Assembly (NCBI GenBank): GCA_910591455.2
Contig: OU342806.1
Location: forward strand, 12,193,426 to 12,257,425
Direction of reading: 5' to 3'
Length of the DNA: 64,000 bases
Source: Pholis gunnellus
Lineage: Eukaryota > Chordata > Actinopteri > Perciformes > Pholidae
The position numbers and the translations under genes were made by a program. Positions within the stretch are counted from its first letter, which is position 1; each line of letters starts with the position of its first letter. The notes under the pieces are model-generated. The model was not told the origin of the DNA, did no database searches, and saw nothing but the letters and a program-made list of their open reading frames with translations. Below are positions 1-13,290 of the stretch, in pieces.

Positions 1-1077
1 CGTTTTAGCTATATTAAAGTGCCTGAATTCATAGGTCCAATTTTATGTTTCAGTTTATAGATCTCCCTAAATATTTTACATAAATAATGTATCCCTTTCA
101 ATCTTTTACGCTTCTTGAAATGTTTAACATATAGCAACAGATAGCGATGGACATGCTGTAGTCCAGGTGACATTCTCCCACACGTCACAATCGGTCACAG
201 TTTTGACTAAACCGGAGCCGTGGGTTAATCAGGAAGAGAATGCCAGCAGGTCGTTCAGACGTCTAACTTCATATGACTGTGGACATGCCATACATAACCC
301 CACGGCTGTGTTCAGCACATTTCTATTCATTACGAACATTTACTTATTTTTCAAGAGAGAGACTTGATATTAAAATTGCATACATTTCATAAATGTCTAC
401 CATATACCTATATTTGATTTGAAAACAACAAAACGTATCGTCTCTCAACCATATGTGCTGACAAATCTGCACTGAAACATTTCTTAATTCATGTGCAACA
501 GAGCTTGAGGGTAAAAACACACATTCTATTTACAGTATGTTTACATCGAGCTGGAATACAAATAAACAAGATGAACTCCTGCCGGGCAACACGCCTGATG
601 GCTTCCTGTCAGCTTGGTCTGGCAATATGTCATAACCCAAATATCAAGGCTGGCATTGCTGTTGACATACGGTCTAACTTGACCTTTCAGACTGAGTCAT
701 TGGCAGCAACGCATTCCTAGGCGCAAAGCTAGATGAGCAAATGCAGCTTAATGTGCAAACAGTATGAATGTAAGTCTCTTCTGTGAGGAATCATGTGAAG
801 GACATCCAACTGAAAAGCATCCTGTGTAGTAGAGCATTATCCATGGCACGGCGGTGATTTAATACGTTGTTGTATATTTCACCCCTGCTCGCATAAAAAG
901 TTAAAATGTTACCTGAATTTCATTGTATTTAATTATTTAACGCTCCATATGCAAATATACCAAAATAACTGGGGTGCGACCATAATACGGTTGTACAAGA
1001 AACAATCAGGATTTTTTGTCACGTTAAAAGACAAAGCAGAACAAGTATCAGTATGTTGGGGACAATACACAAATTTC

Positions 1078-1111
1078 TCACTTACCGCCGTATTTTCACG
1101 GCGGTAAGTGA
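1078..1111. repeat. Perfect 13-bp inverted repeat (hairpin)
   Basis: The arms TCACTTACCGCCG and CGGCGGTAAGTGA are exact reverse complements separated by eight bases (1091-1098). The arms are far more GC-rich than the AT-rich surroundings. No transposon ends or gene were recognised around it. Confidence 0.8.
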
Positions 1112-3513
1112 ACCTTTTTTGTTTTTTAAAATGTAAAAATGTGCAGCAAACGTCAACACTGTCTCATCTGTGTAATGATGTCAATATATCTGAATCTTTG
1201 ATGTCCTGTTGCATCCAGCAGCTCGACAGAAGCCCATCGCAGGGCCACCGAAAGTCAAACCAATTTATGTTTTAACGCTGGAGTCTATATCGTAACTTGC
1301 ATCTAGTTTTCATTGCACTAAAACAGAGAGAGATGTGTATGTGCTGTATGTATATCTGTTCCTCCTGCGCAATGTTTGGTAGAAGCTTCAAGCCGCCTTA
1401 ATCTCGTTGCCATCGCTCTCTCTCTCTTTTAATTCTGTTTTCACTCCTCTCTCTTTTTTCCTGGCTCCTTTTCCCCCCATCAGCCCTCCCCAAGTTTGCC
1501 CAATTTCCCCTTGGTTCAGCGGCAGGGCACTGGGTCACGGCACTGGCTTGATTTTCACACTGTTTCCCTCTACTGAGCGCCACATCAAGTTAATCAGGGT
1601 TAACAATTGCGGCGGTGCCTTGCTGAGCAGGGCTCCCCTCGGCTTAGCGTGGCCTGGCTTTGGTGATACAGATGGGCTAGTAATCTCTGCTCTGGGAGCA
1701 AAGGGGGCGGGCGAGGGTGGAGGAACCATCGTGGCTGCTTGGGTGGGTGTGGGATGATAGTTGTCAGGACAAGAGAAGTATGTGACAAAAATGGGGAGAT
1801 TGGATATTAGTTAACCCTCAATAGAAAGTATTTATCAGAAATATTGAAGCTTAAACGACAACAAACGAACGCCAGACATAATATAAAGTGATTATATATT
1901 TTTCATGCTGTTTGGTAGCTCCTCTTCTCCCTTGTTTCTCTATGTCTGGGCCTCAGTGCTTAACACATAATCTCATTTATATGCCTCCAAAGCAGACCCA
2001 TCTTCAAAACATATCCAAATAACAATGTTAGGTGAGGAATTGAGGATTCACTGAGCACGCATTAAAGAAATGAAAGAAGAGCTACAGAGAAAAGCACAAA
2101 TTAGTATTCTTTTCATAGACCGGCCAACATAAAGAGTTTGAAAAGGTGTCAAATGGGAGATAAGTATCCTAAATCCCTCATGTGAGGTCAAGACTTGAAA
2201 CAGAACTAGTGCCATGTCAAGGATCAAAACGACCATCAGAATTACAAATCCAGAGCGAGTGTATGATGTTTTATGATCAAAGAGAGGGGGAAGACTGTTG
2301 TTAAAAACTTCCAGCACTGAAGATGACTGAAGCGTGACACATTTTTGGCAAAACAGAACTCTTAGCGCAACAGCAGCTGGCTAGCTTGCACAACACAGCC
2401 CAGAGAGCCCCGGCCATAGGCTACGCAGACTTAATTATTCATTCAGACAGAAGAAGAAGCATTACACAACTGCGCTTTCCTGATAGGACCAATGGAGAAA
2501 GGATCCTGCATGTCACACAGCCTTGGGTGATAGAAATGGAGCTCAATTTTCAGCTGGACTTCCATTTGGAACATCAACCGAGCCAAACTAGACTCTCCAG
2601 ATGACCTTTTCAACTTAAGAAACTAGGTTAAAGTCTAACTCTGGCATGAGATTGTATTGTATTTTACCCTTTGTTATGGCAGACTTCCTGTCGCAGCACA
2701 TCACCCTTTTCCCGCTGTACCACAACTCAAGCACTCCGCTTGTCCCTTTTTTTTTTGCCATAACCGTCTTGCTTTCCAGATGCCGCAGCTCTGCGGAGTG
2801 ACATATGTATTATTAACACAAGGTTCAAGTGCTACTCATGCAGGGACACTCACAGACTTTCACAGGTTTCTGTCGGTGCCACCATTTTGATTTGACAGTG
2901 GCTCGAGCAGTTTTTTGCAAAAACATTAAGAATCCGTGACACTAGAGCACAAGCTAAATATTTCATACGCTTGGCAGCTCAAAAGCTTTGAAGTCCAGGT
3001 TTAAGAGCCCTTCTATCCATTTATTACCCATCTCAACTACTGTCATGAATGTCTAATAATGACCAAATTGAAGGTGTTATTCATGAACTGCTAAGTTGTC
3101 CATTGAACGGAGAGAGGGTCTTGTAAAGTGCAAGAGCACGAAAAAGGAGATATGTGGCAGAAGTGGTGGCTGATGCTGCAGTGTGCCTTTGTCCACACTT
3201 CCATGGGTAAAATATGTATGTTGGCCTGAGCTGCGATGTCCCACAAGCCCCAGTGTCGCAGTGCATCATCCAAAGTCATCCCTGCACTAACCAAACTGGA
3301 ATGAGATTGAAACCGCTGAACGTTTAAGTCCCACTGAACTCCACTTGACCTCGCTGCCCTCAAGTCAAAAAGAAAAGTTCATCAAAAGTTCACGTCCATT
3401 ATCATCGTTGCTTTAGGCTGTATATGCCTCGTACCATATCTCTGTGATTGGTAGGGAAGGAGGAGGAGCAGTGAGCTTACCAAACTCAACCCAACAACCG
3501 CTGCCGATATGAC

Positions 3514-3552
3514 ACCGAACAGTGACCCTGATACGCAGGTTCACTGTTCGGT
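3514..3552. repeat. Perfect 12-bp inverted repeat (hairpin)
   Basis: ACCGAACAGTGA at 3514-3525 and TCACTGTTCGGT at 3541-3552 are exact reverse complements with a 15-base spacer. It lies beside a CpG-containing patch. Its function is unknown. Confidence 0.8.
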
Positions 3553-3639
3553 CAGACTGCCGCTGTAGGCTGTGTATGTGTGTGTGATGGGTGGTGGAGG
3601 GGTTAAGAAAAAAATAACAAAATATCCCCTTTACTTGCC

Positions 3640-3770
3640 CTGTGTCGTAACATTTCTGAGCCTGCCCCGCCCAACACGAAAACGGGTTCAACGAGAGTTC
3701 ACGTCTGAGGCCACACCCCCTCGCCACCACGTCAGCAGGCAGACGGCGTGTCGTCACGCGTAAGACAGAA
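3640..3770. other. CpG-containing GC-rich patch, possible orphan promoter or regulatory element
   Basis: This short stretch has several CpG dinucleotides, a GC-box-like CCCCGCCC and a CRE-like ACGTCA inside otherwise AT-rich DNA. No adjacent first exon could be identified on either strand, so promoter activity is only a possibility. Confidence 0.25.
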
Positions 3771-3939
3771 CCCAACTATGCCCTACTTTCTGGTTCTGTT
3801 GGCTAGGTCACAGCGACCCCCAGTGGGCCCCGTCCACTGACCTATTAACCATTAAGACCAATGATAAGAACACCAGGTTTAGAAATGTGCTGGTCATCAT
3901 AAAATCATCTGCAAAGAAGGCCTGTGGTCTATTTATATA

Positions 3940-3953
3940 ATACAATTCCTTGT

Positions 3954-3996
<43 letters not shown>

Positions 3997-5080
3997 CATA
4001 TATTATGTTAATGTATCATTAACCAAATGTTGAATACAATTTATATTTTTTTTTCATAGATAATGGATGCTATTTTGAATTGCAGAGAGAGTTTCAAAAT
4101 AATCCTGTATGTTACAAACATACCTAGAAATGTTATTCAATTTGTATTATAGAATCATAATGAAGAAAGTAAAAATGATATATAAATATGTACTGTAAAT
4201 AAAATCAAATTCAGATTATATTTACATTACATATTGTACATTTATGAATTGTTATTTAAGAAATATCCATATTTATTTACAAGAAAATATTGTCACTCTT
4301 AAATATAAATATTGTGATGCATACATCATGTATGGGAAAAAATAAACATTCAGAAAAAAAGACGTATTAGAATATAATAGAATATTTCTTTATTGATATA
4401 TATATTAATAATAGCCATTGCCACTAATATTATCCACATTATAAGCTCTGAACTAAGTCCGTTACAATTTATGTTTAACATAAAAATAACATTTTCGATC
4501 AATATTTTGTTCATGGTTCCTTACAAATGAAAAAAATACTAAACCTAAGAACTAATAAACTGAAAATGAAAATATAAAATATATTAGAATGACTATAAAC
4601 ATATATTATGAATTTTACAACCAAAAGAAAAAAGAAATCTTGAAAAGAAAAAGAAAATAAATAAATACAATAATTAAATTATTAATGAAACAATAATTTG
4701 AAAAGAAAAGATTTTATGTATTTAATCAAAAGAAAAGAAAAGTAAGAAAAAAGTAAAGAAAATGATTAATTCATGTCCCGGGACAGCATATTAATATTTC
4801 ACACATAGCACTCTTTAATGCTGTTATGGAAAGGGAGAAAAAGTTACCATTGGCAACAAATGTGATAATTTGCTATAAATATTTCCGTATATATACACTG
4901 CACTCTATGATTCAATTTGTAGGCCTTTGAGTTGATAGCATGTTACCTATTAAAAAAGGCATGAGCTTAAATAAACTATACATTAAATATAAATGTATTA
5001 ATATATTATATGCCTACATATGTTTCTTGTGAATTATATTATAATTAATATTCTTATATGCTAATGTTTTACTGTGCACG
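3940..5080. repeat. AT-rich block with (AT)n microsatellite at 3957-3994
   Basis: About 1.1 kb of strongly A/T-biased sequence opens with a pure AT dinucleotide run of about 38 bases, followed by A-rich runs of the AAAAGAAAAG type around 4620-4760. There is no coding signal. Confidence 0.7.
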
Positions 5081-6147
5081 CCACACACACACATTCACTG
5101 TTTCTTGAGAGAATAACGAAACACAAGCCAATGTAATGCAATAGAAGTTCCTCTTTCCTGTGTAGAAACAAGGAATAAAAAAAAAGGTTGGGTGTACTGT
5201 ACATGTTAGGGGCCAAAGAAAGATTTAATAAATAAATACATAATACATTTGGAACAAATAGTCTCAAAGTTTATAACATATTTGGTAACAAATTACAGAG
5301 AGGTACAACACATAATGCCAAGCCTACAAAAGTGATTTGCCTGATTGGTATTCATTTCTTCTACTGCAACCTAAAAAAACAACTACACTATTGTTGTACA
5401 ACAAAGTTCCCAATGAAAGCAGTTGTTCCCTAAATGTGTATGATAGTGCACCTGACCTTATGGAGTTATCAGACCGACTGAGATGACTCTGGAAGCATTG
5501 GGCTCAGCAGGACAGACGGGGATATACTTTGGTAGAAAGACTAAGAGTGCCCACTAGTGTTGAAACTATGTACTACATCAGCATCAAACAAATAGATTTA
5601 TTTTTAAGCAGGAAACTTTGTCAGCGTTTAAGACAGGAAGATTAGAAATTATAGTTAGCATTGTATTTAGGCGTTTCCCTGAGAACTGTATTACTGTGAG
5701 GTTTCAAATGCAGCATTTTCATCACCAGGGGATGGTAAAGACTCCGGATGACAAATAGTTAAAACGCACATTAATTCAGTTATTTTATGTTAGTGGTTCT
5801 TTTAGACAGTGACTCATCACACTGCTTCAATGGTAGGGGCCCCTCTCAAAGTATTAATTAAAAACGCACATCATTTAACAGTTAAATGAATAACATACAG
5901 TTTTTAAAATATTTCTCTGTGTCCTTCATTATATCAGACGTAGATGGAATAAATATGAGTAAAGGCTAAATTCCTTCTGATGCATCAGCGAATAAAATCT
6001 TGGTCCAAAATATATGTATTTTAACTTGGAGGACAATAAAGCCTGTTTTCTCCCAAAACTCCTTACACATGAAAAACTTTTGGTAATTTTATTTATCTGA
6101 TTATTTTCCATAAGCTTGATAAATATATTTGAGTGTCGTGTCCCGTT

Positions 6148-6161
6148 CCCCCCCCCCCCCC
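6148..6161. repeat. Poly(C) tract
   Basis: A run of 14 C residues followed by CACCCC. It is a simple homopolymer and the assembled length may be imprecise. Confidence 0.7.
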
Positions 6162-6789
6162 ACCCCAAAAATCAAGTATCAAAGCTAAACAGCTCAAGGA
6201 CATGGGTCACCTAAATCCACAAACATTTGGCATGTTAGTGTCAGAGTGTGATGAACCCAGTGTAGTACCGGTACAGAACACAAAAGGATGGAAATGTTTT
6301 TCATCCAGAGCTTGCACACGCAGCAGGATTCCATATTTCCATGGGAAATGTACGTACACACCATATGAGGTGTTTTGATTAACCTCCGTAGACAAATCAG
6401 ACCAGTCCAAGTTTTAAGTAAGCCCTCAGGAGGAAGTGAGGTGTGTGTCTGTTGGCGTGTGTGGGTGTTATCACTCTGCATGCTGGTCCCGATGCAGAAA
6501 GTGAAACTGTGGAGGCCGTGTGTAAGGTGCAGGACAGGGAATCCTCCATTGTGCACAGGCAGAAGGGAAAGAAATACAGCATAAGAGGCAGTATGGTGGT
6601 AGACAACGCTGCTATTTAGAGTCCGGAAGTTATCCGACGAAAGATATTGTTTGCCAGTCAAACCAAAAACATGGAATATAGCATCTTATTATTACGAACA
6701 AAGGGGTCCAAAATCCCAGTGACCATTTTGATTGTTACTGGCTCATAATAAAATACAGGTCTAAGTGTTTGGATACGTAAATGTCTTCC

Positions 6790-6795
6790 TTTATT
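6790..6795 (-). promoter_or_regulatory. Candidate polyadenylation signal of the MFSD8-like gene
   Basis: On the minus strand this reads AATAAA, about 55 bases past the stop codon at 6850-6852. A second AATAAA at 6836-6841 lies only about 10 bases past the stop. A very short 3' UTR is implied if either is used. Confidence 0.4.
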
Positions 6796-6849
6796 AAATA
6801 TATTATGTTTGTAAAAGGCTACCTTCATATCCAATTTTATTGCATCACA

Positions 6850-9800
6850 TCAGCCGCAGTTGTCCGAGTCGTCCACTTGCTCCTCTGTAGCAGGTGCAAC
6901 TAGCCGGTTGTATGAGAAAGCCAGCATCATCTGTATAAAACAATATTAGACTAGTTTTAATACAAGAAGGACAAAAAGAAGAAAAGAAAAAAAACCTGTT
7001 TGGCAATGAGGCTCTAAGAGAAAAAGCAAGTGTTGGATTCTCTTTTACATTTCTTTCATTTCCTCAGAACTCTCTCGGTAATAAACTCAATTTAGAAATC
7101 TCCTAAAAATAAGTTGTCTAGAAAAGGATTTCTCATGAATCTGAAAATGATACATTAGAATAAATACCAAAAGGTCTGATGCCTGAGCAAGTAATTAGAT
7201 TTTCACACTAAGCACTTTTCTTCACTCGGCTGTAAAATGAATCCTGAAAACTGACTGATTTGGTGCAAACCCTGAATCTTGAAACCCTGCTTCAGAGGTG
7301 ACATGTAACAACATGTCATTACCAATGAAACATGTAAGAAAGAAAAGACAGGGCTGTGAAGGCAGCTTCCCGGTGGGCCTAATTTAAAAGAAAGGTGGAC
7401 TCCCTTTCACCTTTTTCAAAGTGTACACACTGAGTCCTTCTAACGCAGGCACACACACTCGGGTTGTGTTTTCTTCTTTCTCAGTGATAGTGGAAACATT
7501 TGGTTGCTGAGCTACGGTTTGCCCACTCTTCATTACAGGCATTACAAGCATTTTGTTACGCTCGTTTGTTCCCGAGCGCAAGAGAAGCTGCTGGCTATAA
7601 GATGTCAACTCGCATCGCCTATTCCTAACTGGAAACCCTTTTCTGAGCTTTGTTTGTTTCTTATTTATTCTAATTAGATTCTAGAAAAACTGTCATTTAA
7701 ATAACATCTGTGTCTTGTGCACATGTTGAATGAGGGTAAATCAAATCATGTGGTATTCATACCTTAGGCGCATGGCACTACAAACGCATTGAGATTCAGT
7801 GCACAGCCCTAGTGGTTAATAACGTTCCACTGAAGTAGATTTGGTTAAATTTGTGCACAATAATAATGCCACAACTACAAAAACTGGTGGCGGTTTTCGC
7901 CCTCACATGGTGCATTTAGCGACAATTCCCCAAAACACAGCCATAATCACCTTCGCCCAGACTGGATGACTTGTAAATAGACACATTCTCTGTCTTTTAG
8001 TTTTCCTTTTGCATACCGTTAGCAGTGCCAGCAGTCCCATCATCACCCCCATCATGATATACATGTTCTCGGTAAGGCCACCAGCCCACAGAGGGCCCAG
8101 GATGGTAGCTAGACCTCCCACTGAGCGCCGCACTCCCTGACTGAAACCTGCAATACAAGCAAGGCACAAAGACTCAGCACACCAAACAACGCGAGGTGAA
8201 AAGGACACGCACTTTCCAACATGCAATGCTTTCTATTTGCCAATGGATGGTGCAGTTTCTCACCTTGTGTTTTCTCAGAAGTAATTTTGGAGAAGAGGGA
8301 AACCTGAGCCACGGCTACAAATGGCAAACCCAAAACCTGCAGAAACACCCCAATGATGAACTCAGTTAGCTGCCAGGGGAAACCACCTGCAAAAGAAAAC
8401 ACCAAAACATTGATACACTCAGGATACAGCCAAGTTCTAACGGGGTATTTCTAATGTTTGATCGAGAGGATGGTTGTCATAGAATTTGTATCTAATGCAG
8501 AGTGTTTACCAGATTTAAGGATGTTCTATATTCCGCAAAGTTAAACTGACTCTTCGTGGGAGATCAGGTTTTGTAGCAGCATCAGTTACAGTTGATGAAG
8601 ATCTATGTGTACATACAATAACAACAGTTTCTTCAGTGCAGTCTGACCTAGTGGGTTAGCCAAGAAGATGAGGCACCAGACACCAGAGATGTTGCAAATG
8701 ATCAGACCGACGGCCAGGACCACTCGATCAGCAACACGCTGGCTCAGCCAGCGCACAAACAGGAAGCCGGCGATCACCTCCACGCCGCACAGACAGTACA
8801 TCACGCTGTTCTCCAGCTCCCCGTAGCCGAAGTACTTCTGGGTCATCGGAGTCACCATGGTCTGGGGAGGGAATGTGTGGAGATGTTGGCACAGTCCATG
8901 AAAGCACATTGTCACAAAGTCCTGAAAACAGAAACTTCCAGAGTAAAAATGTCTCCCAAGTATCTCATAATAATTCCTATCCCAGCATGGTTTCACTTGT
9001 TTTCAAATGATTTAGAAACAAAAATCAATTCATTGGAAGCAGATCCTTAACTAAAGAAATATAAAGAGACTTTCTTTGTGTAGGTGTGTGTGTGTGTTTC
9101 TGTCTGCACCTCCAGCGCTGTCTGATTGAAGAGGGTGATGAACTGAGCAGCCAGCAGCACGACTATTTCTTCTCTCAGGAACTCTACAAGGAGGGTCAGA
9201 GACATTCATTTCAGACTTTAAATGTGTTTTACAACTTTTCCCTGACTTTTTAAAAGGAACCTAGAATGATATTGACACACGCACTGTAAACCACCCACCT
9301 CGGGATATGCTGAAATTCTTAAAGGGGCTGGAAGATGAATGGGACTCCGGTGGCACGGGAGAGGGAGGTGGAGAGATAGGACTCAACGCGGCCTGTGAGG
9401 CAGCAGAGGAGTCGCATCCGGCTGGGTCGGATATCACAACTGAGCCGTTGGCTGTCACAGCTGAGCCGTAGGACCCCCCCAGCTCCTGCGACCCCATTAG
9501 CGGCTTTTCCTCGTCATTGTCCTCTTCCACAAGCCCTCGGTCCTCCTCCTCCACCTCCTCCCTGCTCTGGCTTGTCAGACTCTCCTTGGCCTTCCCCTTC
9601 TCTAGAGGCGGTAGGTCCCAGTACATTAAGATCACCGCCACTTGAAGGAGAGTCCACAGCAGGCACATGAACAACTGCAGGTGATGGATAAAAGAGTTAG
9701 AACTTTTCTTTTAGGGGGCAAAGAACGCTGCAAAATGGAAAAACAAAGCGTAGCGCGGACCCTTACCCCTGGCGCAGTATATTTATTGACCACAAAAGGA

Positions 9801-12800
9801 CCCAGGTGGAAGTCACACAGCCTCAGGAAGATGTTAAATGCTGGGCCTGTGTCAAACCCAAAGTTAAAACATGTTACCCCAAAATCTTTGCAAATCATTT
9901 AGCACAATCTTGGTAAGTAGCAAACTAATCTAAAAGCAACTACAATCATACAGGCTACTTGCATTATTATCTAAATTATGATCTAAATTTGCTTGTGAGC
10001 TCTAAGCATTCACTGTGTTAAGTGGGAGGCTAGATGGCAAGTAATTCCACTCAAATCTCAATCTTATTTTTCTGTGTAAAGATCACAAAACCATTCCAGT
10101 TTCATACCACTTAAACTCAAATGATCAGCTGGCAGCCTTTGGAATTTGTCATAAGAAAGCAGACAAAACACTGACCAATCAGAAGGCCAGCTTGTCGACA
10201 CGCCATGACAGCAGCAAATGCAGTGGCGCGGTCGTCAGGGGAGGTGCTTCGGGTCAGGAAGCCAAAGATAGATGAGCCAGCTCCTGTGCCGATGCCTGGG
10301 GAAAATACATATTTCATGAGTGAATTACATTACTGGAATATTGAGGTTAAAACCTGGAGCTCTGGAGAGGATGTACATTCGTGTGGCATTATGTCACATC
10401 ATGTATTATTATATACCTAAAATACACAACATCAGAGTTAAGGTGGTATACTGTGTCACCGCGGGTAAAAGTTTCAAAGCATGATCAATGTGCTGAAATT
10501 GTTGTGGCTACTTGAGCATTCTTACGAAGAGAAAAACATATGCCAGTGTTTTCAAGCATTCTGGATATACTTAGCAGGTCAACCACATATTCTAATGTTA
10601 CCATTTATCATTTTGGGGTTAAATATGCGCCACATTTAAAATGCACTGAACAGCAGCTTTTAAGACGGCTCAAACGACGGTGCAACATTTTATTTACAAG
10701 CTAAAATGTAAATCTTTACATAATGATTCTGCCAGGTTTTACTGGTATGAGAGGTGTCATTTGGTGCACACCCACCTGCCACCAGTCTGCTCGACAGTAA
10801 CAGCCACTTGGAGTAGCCCGTAAAGTACATGAAATTACCTGGAGAGCAAAAAGTTGTAGAAAAATAAAAGTTAGCCATGTACAATAATAACACAATTAGA
10901 ATAACAAAGGAAGTTGTGTTTTTGAAATCAGAATACGGTTTCAAGGCAGTGGTGGTGTAAATACAAATATGAGTGGACTCACCAATTATCTCAAAACAGT
11001 TGGCAAATAGGATGATCTTCTTGCTGGTCTGCGTTCGGTCGGACAAGTGGCCAAACAGCGGTCCCGTCAGGAGGCCGCTGAAGCTGAATGCCGACAGGGC
11101 CAAACCCAGAAAGTAGGGTGCTGCATCCAAGGTCTGCAAATACATCCATATTGTGGGCAATATTACCGCTGGGGACACAAAAGGAAGCAGAATCAGTTTT
11201 TTTTATCTGCCTTCTGAAGTACACTTTCATCTGAAGTAATGTTACACTTCAGTGTCTGACTTGAAAACCGTTGGGACAACACACAACAACATATGAAGTG
11301 AACATTGTATTCCAAATCTGCTGAGCCTACACTGGCTAACTTAGCGATGCCGAGTCATCTGTGTCATAATTTCCTATGTGGAGTCAATCGACCACACTGT
11401 GGCTCTGTTGGGCTGCATCCTTGATTGCATCTCGTCAGTGTTTATTGCAACCTTGTGACTCCCCTGAGCCCTATTGTGACATTCATCAGTGGGCGAGACA
11501 AGAGATTAGATGATATCTGTATGTTTGAGTTCTCGGTGCAACTTTAAACATGTTACATTTCAGTGCTAGTAATGCTGAGAGAGTGGTAGCTCCTTCTCCA
11601 TTTGAATGCCTCCATGGTGCCGACTCAATTATTGGGTCAGAAGACACCCAATAAAGCCTGCGAGGGAAATGAAACGTTCTCGTCATTTGCAAGAATGTTC
11701 GTCCTTTCCCCCAGATGATTACACAATTGTCAGGAGCTTGTCTTGTCTATTTCGCCTTGTCCTGTTTATTTGATATTAGTATGTGATGTAATTCTGTCTG
11801 TGTTTAAGGCTTGTATTCTTGCATTGCCACTATGCAAGTCTGTTGTGTGGACCCCAGGAAGAACAGCTGCTGCAATGCTGCTGTAGCTAATGGAGATCCT
11901 AATAAACTAAACCCCGACAGAGGCATCTGTATGTGGGTGACTGACAAAAACCATGTTATACAATTGAATCTTGCTTCTTTGTTAGTTTTTTTACAACATT
12001 ATACCTACAGTGAGTGGCAATGGAGAAAAATAAACATGTACAGTGAAATGCAATCTAACACAAGAGTCTTGTAATAAATCGTATCTTTCTGAATCGTATT
12101 GAGAGAGGTGTTACAGGAGTGTGGTTAAAGGTGTTGTTCTACGGGATAACAATATAATCATGTTAATCAAAACGGTGTCCTTGGGTATCCTAAGGTATTG
12201 GGTATTGTAAGCATATGGTGGCATCTGTATAAGGGCTAAACAATGTGCTAACCACACCCAGATTATCACTTAAATATGGATTGGCCTGCTGCTTGAGTCA
12301 GGTGAGAACATCATGTCCTTGGGTATTGTTTGGGGCATTTAGATTAACAACCTAGGAAAGATTTTCCACAGGCCAAATTAGTTTTTTTGTGAAACTTTTT
12401 AAAAAACAGTAAATTATTAAATAGTATGGCCAGTGTGGAGACGGCTGTGAGTTAACAACACAATGGAACAGTTAAGTTAAATTACTGATCCACTCCTGTC
12501 CTTTGTAGAACTATAATCCTGCCTACAGTCCTGGCCAAAGCAGATTCTTTATCCGATAGGTTCATACAATGGATGTGTGAAACATCTCGGATGAATTGAA
12601 ACACTCATCAACTTGTCAAACCACAAGTTCAATCACAGTATGTCACAAACAAAAACAAAAAGGTATGAATAGTAAAATTCACTCCACATGGCTTTAACCA
12701 CCGCTCTATATTACTAACCAATGTTCAATTACGATGAGTGGCAACTTTATCTGCAATAGCTTTACATGCATGTAAGGAAATATGTCAATGTGTATGCAAC

Positions 12801-12923
12801 ATTTAGATTTTAAAAGGGAACGTGATTGAATTAAAAAGAGATCTTACCATATTCCACACCGCTTAGAAGAAATATAAGCCCGATGGTGAAGAACGTCAGC
12901 TTCCTTTTCCGTCGATTATCCAT
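6850..12923 (-). CDS. mfsd8l: MFSD8/CLN7-like major facilitator superfamily transporter
   Basis: Eleven coding exons join in frame (minus strand order): 12923-12848, 11168-10983, 10838-10776, 10295-10176, 9846-9767, 9674-9299, 9183-9110, 8861-8648, 8386-8264, 8147-8017 and 6930-6850. All junctions are GT-AG and together they encode 507 residues, starting MDNRRKRKL and ending DDSDNCG. The chain has about twelve hydrophobic segments. An MFS motif A (GHLSDRTQTSKK, residues 65-76) lies between helices 2 and 3. A long hydrophilic Ser/Pro/acidic loop (about 196-300) splits the two six-helix halves and contains an acidic dileucine-like signal (DEEKPLM, 229-235), which in family members directs lysosomal sorting. 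It resembles MFSD8 in layout (for example FVTLF/ALFET-like helix 7) but differs throughout from human MFSD8 as I remember it, so I call it a paralogue-type MFSD8-like protein. The substrate is unknown; MFSD8 itself has been linked to a lysosomal chloride conductance. Confidence 0.85.
11690..11920 (+). repeat. Retroposon 3'-end-like fragment
   Basis: The segment ends with GTGTGGACCCCAGGAAGAAC, a TGCTGCAATGCTGCTGTAGC stretch and GGAGATCCTAATAAAC. This is a 3'-terminal signature I have seen repeatedly in fish genomes and attribute to a non-LTR retroposon tail. It lies in intron 1 of the MFSD8-like gene. The family name and the 5' limit are uncertain. Confidence 0.45.
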
Positions 12924-13290
12924 CGTGTTTGGCTGGTTTGATACTATACTTGAAGAGACATGTTCATTCTAATCTCTCCACGAGACATCGCTGTTGACAT
13001 AATCCCGAATCCAGTGCTTCGAGTCAGATCTGAATGCAGTGACATATCACCAAGCCCGTCTAGAGACAGCTTTAAAACGGTCTTTTCTTGTGGAAATAAA
13101 GAAGTGCGTATTGTGCTACATATCTCTACAGGCTGGGAATACTGCACGGCGCCGGTTGATCCGTGAAGTGCAGTGAACTGCCCGGACCTGTAAAGCTGGG
13201 TCGCCAACGGCCGGCGAGCAAACAAGCCGCCCTGGAACGCTCCTGCGCAGTTTAGTCCACAACCTATATCACTTCCGGGGTACTGGAACC
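12924..13290 (-). promoter_or_regulatory. 5' UTR and promoter region of the MFSD8-like gene
   Basis: Upstream of the ATG at 12923 the sequence becomes CpG-rich (about 13140-13265). It carries an ETS-type site, ACTTCCGG, at 13271-13278 (CCGGAAGT on the gene strand), typical of TATA-less housekeeping promoters. The exact start site cannot be placed from sequence alone. Confidence 0.5.

Larger units (their letters stand above)
1..6849. other. Gene-poor intergenic DNA left of the MFSD8-like gene
   Basis: I see no supportable protein-coding gene here. The open frames on both strands are short, lack splice context and do not resemble any family I know. The stretch contains an AT-rich block (about 3940-5080) with an (AT)n microsatellite, a C-homopolymer at about 6148-6161, two perfect inverted repeats (1078-1111 and 3514-3552) and a CpG-containing patch at about 3640-3770. 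The rightmost 100 bases or so are the 3' untranslated region of the minus-strand transporter gene. Regulatory elements could be present, but that needs cross-species alignment. Confidence 0.6.

Noticed and set aside
1380..1780. Small first exon or coding gene suggested by overlapping open frames on both strands
   Set aside because: The frames have no homology and the pyrimidine-rich composition explains the lack of stops.
6194..6661. A 155-codon minus-strand open frame downstream of the MFSD8-like gene
   Set aside because: Composition is not protein-like, there is no homology, and no supporting splice or start context.
6850..12923. Direct orthology of the transporter to human MFSD8
   Set aside because: Architecture is shared, but too many positions differ from MFSD8 as I recall it and the neighbourhood does not match; kept as MFSD8-like.
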